NCBI GenBank assembly: GCA_002313895.1
Contig: DCAW01000032.1
Location: 1-29,216, forward strand
DNA length: 29,216 bases
DNA from: Dehalococcoidia bacterium UBA1123
GTDB taxonomy: Bacteria > Chloroflexota > Dehalococcoidia > Lucifugimonadales > UBA1123
Direction of reading: 5' to 3'
Under the pieces are notes generated by a model, which was not told where the DNA came from, did not search any database, and saw only the letters and a list, made by a program, of their open reading frames with translations. A program made the translations under genes and the position numbers. This document shows positions 16,937 through 23,653 of this stretch, piece after piece (position 1 is the stretch's first letter; each line of letters starts with the position of its first letter).

Positions 16937-17926
16937 TTACAGGTTGAATTGAGGGACGAGGTAGTCATCGTCTTTAGTGTACACCTGAAGACGGCAGCGG
17001 ATTCCATCGGAAATGATGATGTGGCCCGCATCGTCGATAATGATTCCGCCGGGACGTTGAAAAAGGCCAAGCTCGACCATATCCGTCGGATCAACCCTCT
17101 GGAACGCCGCTCGATAGTCTGCGTTGGAATCCAAGAATTCCTGCGCCCACTTCGAGAATCCCCGGGCGTCGCCGTTCAGGCTGGTAATAATGTCGCCGTC
17201 GGGGTAGTAAATCTGAACCCGGTTGTTTCCCCAGTCGGCGACGTAAACGTCTCCATCTTTGTCCACAGCAACATCCGCCGGGTGACTGAGTTGGCCTCCG
17301 TCGTCGATCAGCGATCCGAAGCGCATCAAGTATTCCCCCTCTGCGGAGAATTTCTGAACTCGGTCGTTGCCCCAGTCAGTGACATACACATCGCCAGCAG
17401 AATCTGTCGTTATGCCCCATGGTCTATTGAATTCGCCTTCGCCATCCCCTGGCGACCCCCAACTCGAAATGAAATTGCCATCCTTCGTGAATTTCTGAAC
17501 TCTGCCATTCAGGCTGTCTACCACCAAGAGGTTCTCGTCGCTGTCGAAAGCGAGACCCGAAGGGCTGTTCAGTTGGCCTTCGTTTGACCCTTCTTCGCCC
17601 CACTGAGCGATGCGTTCTCCGTCGGGCGTGTAGACCGCGACGTAATGGTCGTGACCATCGGAGCAATAGAGGTTTCCTTCGCCGTCCAGCGCAAGACCTT
17701 CGGGCCATGAGAACTCGTCCTCGGCGAACTCCCCCAGGAACTCCTCCTCCATGTTCAACACGGTTATGGCGCATCCGGGTCGCGCCCCACTGTTCAACAC
17801 ATACATGGTTCCATCGGGCGCGGAAGCAACAGATGTTGGATGCCAAAGCCCTCTGCCTCGGACACTCAAGAAGCCGATGATTTTATCGAAATGCCATGTT
17901 CGACCAGCGACGGTCCTGGTTGCCAT
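16937..17926 (-). CDS. NHL-repeat six-bladed beta-propeller
   Basis: A 329-residue protein with six NHL blades, recognised by P.G.A.D..G..Y..D...NRVQ.F patterns: around residues 28-60, 73-110 (PEGLALDGEGNLYCSD), 119-160 (PSGLAFDSDENLLVVD), 165-205 (PWGITTDSAGDVYVTDWG), 214-250 (PADVAVDKDGDVYVADWG) and 290-325. No signal peptide or anchor, so a cytoplasmic scaffold, binder or hydrolase-like propeller. Fold is certain, function is not. GGAGGG precedes the ATG. It starts 33 bases after the DUF1501 gene in the same operon. Confidence 0.9.
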   Translation of the reverse strand: MATRTVAGRTWHFDKIIGFLSVRGRGLWHPTSVASAPDGTMYVLNSGARPGCAITVLNMEEEFLGEFAEDEFSWPEGLALDGEGNLYCSDGHDHYVAVYTPDGERIAQWGEEGSNEGQLNSPSGLAFDSDENLLVVDSLNGRVQKFTKDGNFISSWGSPGDGEGEFNRPWGITTDSAGDVYVTDWGNDRVQKFSAEGEYLMRFGSLIDDGGQLSHPADVAVDKDGDVYVADWGNNRVQIYYPDGDIITSLNGDARGFSKWAQEFLDSNADYRAAFQRVDPTDMVELGLFQRPGGIIIDDAGHIIISDGIRCRLQVYTKDDDYLVPQFNL

Positions 17927-17959
17927 TGTTGACCCTCCAATTGCTGCCTCGTAATGAGG

Positions 17960-19096
17960 TCACGCGGCGACGAATCCCGGCTTCTCGAAGTGACCGTTGA
18001 CTATTGGCACGGCATCCAGGCCCAGCCAGTCCTCCAAGATCGTCGAGTAAACGCCTCGGAAGTCCAGATTGGGAGCGAGGTCTCCCTGCTCGAGGGCTTC
18101 TGATCGCGTCTGTGGATACTCAGAGTGCATCCCGCCTGCCACCGAAGGTCCGATGGCGAAGCATGCGCCTGCCGCTCCGTGGTCGGTGCCGGAGCCGTTG
18201 TCACGAACGCGCCGTCCGAATTCGGAGAACAGGAACATCAGTACGTTGTCATCGGCGTCGTGTTCTCGCAGATCTGCCCAGAAGTCGGAAATCGCGTTGG
18301 ACACTTCAGTCCACAGCTTGTCGAAAACGGCCGGCTGAGACGCATGGGTGTCGAAGCTGCCGTGCTGAGTGTAGAAAACGCGCGTGCCGACGTCGGCGGT
18401 GTGGATCATCGCGACGTCGCGCAAACTTTTGGCAATCGCATCAGAGGCGTACTCAATGCTGGAGGAGTAGCGGCTAAGCCCTTCCTTCAGAATATCGGCG
18501 CCCTTCATCGCGTCCAGGCCAGTTCGCCCGAGGTACTCTTTCACGGCGCCGGTCCCGATAGCCTGACCGTACATATTGCTGAAGCGTTCAAGAATCTTGG
18601 TCCGTCGAGCCTCTTCCTCGATATTAGTGAGGAGGCCGTAGGTGGAGAGGTCCGCGACCGAGGCCACAGAGACGCCTGGAACGACCAGCGCGCGAGGAAG
18701 CGCCTGGCCGATATTGACGCCGGTGACAGGGTTTTCGCCCCTGGGGTCAAGGTCCCTTATTATGCGACCAACCCAACCCTCAGTGCCAACAATGTCAGGC
18801 TCACAGGTATGCCAGATGTCCATCGAGCGAAAGTGCGACCTGGGCGAGTTTTGGTAACCCACACCGTGGATTATGGCCATGTCCCCCTGCTGGTATATCT
18901 CCTGGAGAGGGCCCATAGTCGGGTGAAGGCCCAGTTTGTCGTCCAACCTGAGAACGTCGTCTTGGGCAATTTGCAACGCCGAGCGTCGGTTGTCGTAGTA
19001 GTTGGAATCGGTGTAAGGGATCACCGAGTTGAAATAGTCATTGCCTCCAGTCAACTGGAGCACGACCACAACCGGTGGGGTTTCTATTGAGGTCAT
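17960..19096 (-). CDS. DUF1501 protein
   Basis: A 378-residue DUF1501 protein, a family with an alkaline-phosphatase/sulfatase-like fold and unknown activity. Signatures are LQLTGGNDYFNSVIPY (about 13-28), HGVGYQNSPRSHFRSMDIWH, HGSFDTHASQ, and FSEFGRRVRDNGSGTDHGAAG-like residues near 295-315 (FSEFGRR and GTDHGAAG). Most family members begin with a twin-arginine leader and are exported; this one starts MTSIETPPVVVVLQLTGG with no leader, so it appears cytoplasmic. GAGAGGA lies eight bases upstream. Partner DUF1800 ends 36 bases upstream; the pair is a well-known conserved neighbourhood. Confidence 0.92.
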   Translation of the reverse strand: MTSIETPPVVVVLQLTGGNDYFNSVIPYTDSNYYDNRRSALQIAQDDVLRLDDKLGLHPTMGPLQEIYQQGDMAIIHGVGYQNSPRSHFRSMDIWHTCEPDIVGTEGWVGRIIRDLDPRGENPVTGVNIGQALPRALVVPGVSVASVADLSTYGLLTNIEEEARRTKILERFSNMYGQAIGTGAVKEYLGRTGLDAMKGADILKEGLSRYSSSIEYASDAIAKSLRDVAMIHTADVGTRVFYTQHGSFDTHASQPAVFDKLWTEVSNAISDFWADLREHDADDNVLMFLFSEFGRRVRDNGSGTDHGAAGACFAIGPSVAGGMHSEYPQTRSEALEQGDLAPNLDFRGVYSTILEDWLGLDAVPIVNGHFEKPGFVAA

Positions 19097-19132
19097 CGCA
19101 TATTCCTCTCAGGTGAGGGCGTCAGCCAGCGC

Positions 19133-20545
19133 CTATCCGAACTGATACTCAACCGTGGCCGCGATCAGCGCGAGCATGTCTCCGACTCTCCGCGATAGCT
19201 CGGCATACTCAACGTCGGTGGCGTAGGAGATCGGCCCTTCGTCTTCGGCGTGGGCGAGAAGCTCGCCGCGAGTATCGTCTGAAATCTCTAATGGTCCGAT
19301 AAGCTCGACGCACCGATCAACCAACGCATCGGGCGTGATCTGTGCGCCGTTCTTGGCAACCCGTCGGACGATGCTCTGGACGCCGGGAAGATCAGGGTTG
19401 CTGACATGGTCGGCCACGAAGTTGATGCGCTTGACCACCGAGCCGCTGTTGATCCAGTCTCTGCCAGTCTGCCAGCCTTCGACACTGGGCGGGTCGTGAA
19501 GGCTCTGGCCCATGTAATTCGTCTGCTGGCCCATCTCCATTAGGCGTTTGTCCGGGCCTTTCATATCCCCAGTGAGCCGGAGAGTGCCGACCACAACCTC
19601 GGCGGGGCTCTTGACTTTTTGATACATCGCCTCTTTGAAGAAGTCGGACAGGAAAATCGCCTTCAACACGGGCTTCAGTTCGAATCCTGAATCAACGAAT
19701 ATCTTCGAGAGGTAGTCAATCGCATCCGGGTCCCTGGGAGGCTCGATGTCCCATGCGGGAACCTGGGCCTCATCCGCAACGAAGAAGTTGTACAGATGCC
19801 GGGTGACGAACCTCGCGCATGCGGGCTGCTGGAGGATGATGTCGATAATGTCTTCGCCATCAAAATTGCCCGTATGACCGAGGAATGTCTTCTGTCCGAA
19901 ATCGTGCTCTTCTGGCCGGAATGTGTAGCTCCAGGAGAATCGGTGGTACGGCTGTCGAGGAATCTTGGCGTTGATCGTCCAGCCAGTGAACGCGCGAGCG
20001 CACTCGAAGACGTCCTCTTCAGTGTAGTTGCCGACCCCAAGGGAGAACAGTTCCAGAAGCTCCCGACCCCAATTCTCGTTGGGAGCGCGCTTGTGGTTCT
20101 CGTTGTTGTCCAGCCAGAAGATCATGGCGGGATTTTGAGCTACACGGATTAGCAGGTCCCGATAGTTGCCCATGCCGTGTTTTCTGAACATCTGCACCTG
20201 GGCGGTCAGGTGGTTGTCGTTGTCCACCTTGGAGTTGCCTGTCGCGAACACCTGATGCCAGAACAGGGTCGTTTTTTCTTCGAGGTGGCGGTGGGTGTTC
20301 ACCATGTTGTACAGCCAGTTGGCGGCGCCGGGCATCGGATTCGGGCCACCTGTCTCAGTCGCTGGAATGTAGCGGTAAAGCAGGAGATCGTCGGCTGGCG
20401 GGATGTCATCAGTAGGGTTGACCAACTGCTCGACCGTCTCTTCATATCCCTGGTCCACGAGGCGTTCAAGCTCATCGCGGTCGGCTCCGAATCCCGCTCT
20501 CCGCATGAGGTGAGCCATCAATGCGATATCTTCGTGGCGTTCCAT
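19133..20545 (-). CDS. DUF1800 protein
   Basis: A 470-residue, mainly helical DUF1800 protein of unknown activity, partner of DUF1501. Family blocks are HLMRRAGFGA near the N-terminus, FWHQVFATG, NENWGRELLELFSLGVGNYTE, ARAFTGW, HDFGQKTFLGHTG and PPSVEGWQTGRDWINSG. Many members carry an export signal; here the protein begins at the RRAGFG block after only 15 residues, with no leader. GGGAGG lies six bases before the ATG. First gene of the four-gene operon. A TAGAAT in the upstream gap, on the coding strand about 50 bases ahead, might be a -10 element but lacks a clear -35. Confidence 0.93.
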   Translation of the reverse strand: MERHEDIALMAHLMRRAGFGADRDELERLVDQGYEETVEQLVNPTDDIPPADDLLLYRYIPATETGGPNPMPGAANWLYNMVNTHRHLEEKTTLFWHQVFATGNSKVDNDNHLTAQVQMFRKHGMGNYRDLLIRVAQNPAMIFWLDNNENHKRAPNENWGRELLELFSLGVGNYTEEDVFECARAFTGWTINAKIPRQPYHRFSWSYTFRPEEHDFGQKTFLGHTGNFDGEDIIDIILQQPACARFVTRHLYNFFVADEAQVPAWDIEPPRDPDAIDYLSKIFVDSGFELKPVLKAIFLSDFFKEAMYQKVKSPAEVVVGTLRLTGDMKGPDKRLMEMGQQTNYMGQSLHDPPSVEGWQTGRDWINSGSVVKRINFVADHVSNPDLPGVQSIVRRVAKNGAQITPDALVDRCVELIGPLEISDDTRGELLAHAEDEGPISYATDVEYAELSRRVGDMLALIAATVEYQFG

Positions 20546-20726
20546 GAAAAACCTCCCACAATGTAACAGGGCCGATGAGCGTTTATTCTACCCCATATGA
20601 AGTTCCGGCGCCTGAAAATCAATCGTTGCGAGCGCCTCCGCCCTGCCGCAGTTGGCTGGGCAGTCGAGGACGACGAATGCCACAGACGCAGAAGCCGGGA
20701 AGTGGGTAAATATCCAACGTGAAGGC

Positions 20727-21742
20727 TTATTGCAACACTCGCCTGCGTCTCATTCTTGCCAACAACAACCCGATTAGTTCCATAAACAACGCGATCAACG
20801 TCCAACTGGATACCGACGGAACAGGCGTTGGTGTCGGAGTCGGTGGCACCACGATGTCGAATGGTGCGCTGGAGGTGTCTGTCAGCCCATGCGCTGAAGC
20901 GATCAGCGTAAATCCTGAGCCAGGGCTGTCGAGTGACACGGCTGGGAACGAAGCGCCCTTGTTTGCTGTGGTCCTTGACGCGGTTCCCACCAAATTCGCG
21001 CCTGTGGGTTATTTCCAATGATCAGGTTCACGGTGGGCGTGGCCGTTGTCACAGTGTTGCCCACAGAATCCTGCACGTCGACCTCCACAGCAGGCGCGAT
21101 TGCAGTATTGGTGACGCCGTTGGAGGGTTGAACGGTGAAGGCCAGCTTCGAAGAAGTCCCGACGCTGATAGTGAATTGCGGGCTCGTGGTGGACAGAGCG
21201 TCGAGCGTCAGGGCCACCCGAGTGTCTCAGCGCCGGGTTTTTCGATCTTAAGTCCTGAGAATGTGGCGACGCCGTTGACGGCGGATGCAGTGGTCGTGCC
21301 GAGCACAACGCCTGAGCCTGGGTTGGCTTTGATTGCCAGCGTGATCGTGTTTGTCGCCGTCGTGATTCTCGTGCCTGAGGCGTTGTGCGCTTCAACCTGA
21401 ATAACCGGCGAGAACGCGTCGCCAGCCGCTAAGTTTGAAGGCTGGACGCTGAATGCCAGCGTCTGTTCCAGCGGCGGGCACGACTTCAGGACCGCCAGCG
21501 GGTTAGATGGTTCGAACCGGGCGCCCTGGTTGCGGAACTCTGGCGACTCTATGTGCGCCCGGTACTCATCGAAAAGTTTGGTTAGATCTGAGCTAGCCTT
21601 CGCGTTCGGGTCTTTAGTAGGCGTCCCGAGTAGGCGTCCCGCCGTCTGCCATAACCGAACCCGTTGGTAGAACGATTGCGAAAATCGCCGTAGCGGCGAA
21701 CGCAGACCCTAGAACAAAGACCGACCTAAGTAACATGCGCAT
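20727..21742 (-). pseudogene. Frameshifted secreted Ig-like surface protein
   Basis: Four consecutive minus-strand frames join into one protein of about 330 residues. The start MRMLLRSVFVLGSAF...VMAD is a typical signal peptide. Two homologous Ig-like repeats follow, LAFSVQPSNLAAGDAF and LAFTVQPSNGVTNTAI, then PPTPTPTPVP and a tail VPSVSSWTLIALF plus membrane helix and RMRRRR, like an IPTL/PEP-CTERM sorting signal. Breaks lie at 21616-21641 (13-base tandem duplication; deleting one copy restores the frame), at about 21209-21230 (PGAE to VALTLDAL), and at about 20991-21010 (GNNPQ to ANLVGT). Three breaks make one sequencing error an unlikely full explanation. No strong ribosome site was seen before the ATG. 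Confidence 0.88.
21616..21641. repeat. 13-base perfect tandem duplication
   Basis: AGTAGGCGTCCCG is present twice head to tail (21616-21628 and 21629-21641) inside the pseudogene. Thirteen is not a multiple of three, so the duplication throws the signal-peptide frame into a stop (21614-21616, minus strand); removing one copy continues GGTPT into KDPNAKASSDL. Confidence 0.95.
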
Positions 21743-21907
21743 GGGATGCCATCACTATAAACTGCCAAAATTGTCAACGCCCCGAACCTTAACGCCCACA
21801 ATCGGTTCAGTCAAAGAATCTGAGAGATTGCACGAACGACGCTCTCGACATATCCGGTTGGCGGCAAAAACACGCCCCACCGAAGACCGTCCAGGCGGAT
21901 TGCGAGT

Positions 21908-23389
21908 CTAGTCTCTAGGTGACTCCGCCGCGGCGTTGCGCCCGGAGATTCGACCGAATGCCAGGCACTCACCGATGTTGCCCGTGCCCTGGTAGAGGTA
22001 GCTATAGATTGAGCCAAGTTCGCCGGAGCTGTACAGTCTGGGTATCGGGCTGTTGTCGGGCCGCACGATCTGGCCCCTCTCATTGCGCCTGGGTCCGCCC
22101 TGGGTGTTCAGCATCGACGGGGATAGCTCGATGCCAAAGAAAGGTCCGGTTTCAATGGGAGACATCATCAAGCTCCGCCCATGATCGAGGTCTGCTCCCG
22201 ACAAACAAATACCATTCCATCTGCTGACTGTGTCGATCAGGTTGGTCGATTCCAGGTTCAGACTGCGAGCCAGGGATAAAATATTTTCGGCCTTCGTTAT
22301 CCATCCCTTATCCAACTCGACGACGTTATCATCGCTCCATTCATATTGATCGACGATACGGTTCCAACCGCTGCGAGATTCTTTGTCATAAAGCGGCCCA
22401 GCCGAGAACAGCGCGTGATCGAATATCATGAACATCGGACACGGAGTTCGCAACGGGTCCCATTGGCCATTTTGCTCTACTTTGCCGTGGGACGTCTTCA
22501 GTTTTTCGTCCGTGAATCTCGTCGCGTCTGGGCCCACGACGATCATTCCGCCAGGCAGTTCGCTGCCAAAGTGTAGCGGGAGCATCGAAAACGTCGTCCT
22601 AAATTCGGGGGCTTTGAGCGCCATAGATGGGCCTGCGTAGTTGTTCATGTGCCAGAGATCGGCGCCCACAGCCATCGCCATCCGTATACCATCCCCCTCG
22701 TTGTAGGGCGTGCCGGAGGTGTAGCAATAGGGCACCCCTGGCAGATAATTCCTGATCATCTCCTGGTTGTTCTCGAATCCTCCGCAGGTCAGGACGACCG
22801 CCCTGGACGCCTCAACGTTGATCGATATGCCATCTCGTTCCGCCTGAACGCCTAGAATCTCTTTCGAAACGCCGTCCTGTACAAGCTCAACGCCGGGAGT
22901 ATCGTACAGAATCTGGATGTCCCGATCTTTGACCGCTCTGTCAAACATCATCCAGGTGTGGGAGTAGCCCAGAGTATCGCCGTGATGAAACTTGTGGACG
23001 CTGTCCGACCCTGGTAGCTCAGGATACTCGACGCCTATGGGCGGATGTTGATGTTCCTGGGGATCGCCTCCTATGTTTTCGACCCATTCGTTGTTCTTGC
23101 CCATCTCATCGGCCCACACACGGATCATAGATTCAGGCACAGTGTACGGCCCGCACAGCGCAGTGAGATACGCGGCGGCTTTTTCTGGGGATGAAGTGTT
23201 AAGGTAACCCTGAGCCGCAACGCGGGTGTTCCCGCCCTCCTGCCCTTTTGGCGCCTTTTCCAGTATCAAAACCCTGGCTCCCAGGTCATGGGCCGTGATC
23301 GCTGTCGCCGCGCCTGCTGCGCCGAAGCCGACCACGACCACATCTGCCTGCATATCCCATTCAGTATTGTCCTTAGGCTGAAATGCCAT
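21908..23389 (-). CDS. FAD-dependent fumarate reductase/3-ketosteroid dehydrogenase-like flavoprotein
   Basis: FAD_binding_2-type oxidoreductase, 493 residues. The FAD site is VVVVGFGAAGAATAI (about 17-31), with LILEKAP, then GGNTRVAAQGY. The C-terminal FAD block is RLYSSGELGSIYSYLYQGTG followed by ECLAFGRISGRNAA. No covalent FMN site, haem motif or export signal, so a soluble enzyme with an external electron partner. Family members reduce fumarate or urocanate or dehydrogenate 3-ketosteroids; key active-site residues for one of these were not identifiable by eye. GAGGGGAG lies before the ATG. Divergent from the CoA-transferase gene with a 263-base gap, which has no clear promoter pair; the decayed surface-protein gene lies downstream on the same strand. 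Confidence 0.88.
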   Translation of the reverse strand: MAFQPKDNTEWDMQADVVVVGFGAAGAATAITAHDLGARVLILEKAPKGQEGGNTRVAAQGYLNTSSPEKAAAYLTALCGPYTVPESMIRVWADEMGKNNEWVENIGGDPQEHQHPPIGVEYPELPGSDSVHKFHHGDTLGYSHTWMMFDRAVKDRDIQILYDTPGVELVQDGVSKEILGVQAERDGISINVEASRAVVLTCGGFENNQEMIRNYLPGVPYCYTSGTPYNEGDGIRMAMAVGADLWHMNNYAGPSMALKAPEFRTTFSMLPLHFGSELPGGMIVVGPDATRFTDEKLKTSHGKVEQNGQWDPLRTPCPMFMIFDHALFSAGPLYDKESRSGWNRIVDQYEWSDDNVVELDKGWITKAENILSLARSLNLESTNLIDTVSRWNGICLSGADLDHGRSLMMSPIETGPFFGIELSPSMLNTQGGPRRNERGQIVRPDNSPIPRLYSSGELGSIYSYLYQGTGNIGECLAFGRISGRNAAAESPRD

Positions 23390-23599
23390 ATTCTCCCCTC
23401 GGGCTTGAGCTCCTGTTTAATCAGGGTGCATTATCCCATGAGGTTGCCGATTCATCCAGACAATAACGGTCGCATGATCGTCGCCACTGGAATTGCAGAT
23501 GACAGCATCACGGAACGTCCGAATTTGTAAACGGTTATGATAAAGTAGCGGCGGCGCAAATCGCCAAGGATATTCAACTTGGAAGAGACCAAGCAACCA

Positions 23600-23653
23600 A
23601 TGACCAGCAACCAGAGCAACCCTGACGCTCCCAGCGTCTTCAAAAACCACTAA
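23600..23653 (+). CDS. Possible 17-residue leader ORF coupled to the CoA-transferase
   Basis: MTSNQSNPDAPSVFKNH ends in TAA whose last A is the first base of the CoA-transferase ATG (TAATG at 23651-23655). The larger gene has no Shine-Dalgarno of its own and an in-frame stop only 28 bases upstream (23623-23625), so translation by coupling is plausible. A GGAAGAG lies about 12 bases before this ATG. Its existence as a real peptide is unproven. Confidence 0.35.
   Translation: MTSNQSNPDAPSVFKNH

Noticed and set aside
18125..19090. 321-codon plus-strand open frame opposite the DUF1501 gene
   Set aside because: It is a codon-bias shadow; the minus strand has clear DUF1501 motifs, a ribosome site and operon spacing.
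21509..21518. GGTTCGAACC, like a tRNA T-loop
   Set aside because: No acceptor or anticodon arms around it; it lies inside the reconstructed coding sequence (ARFEPSN).
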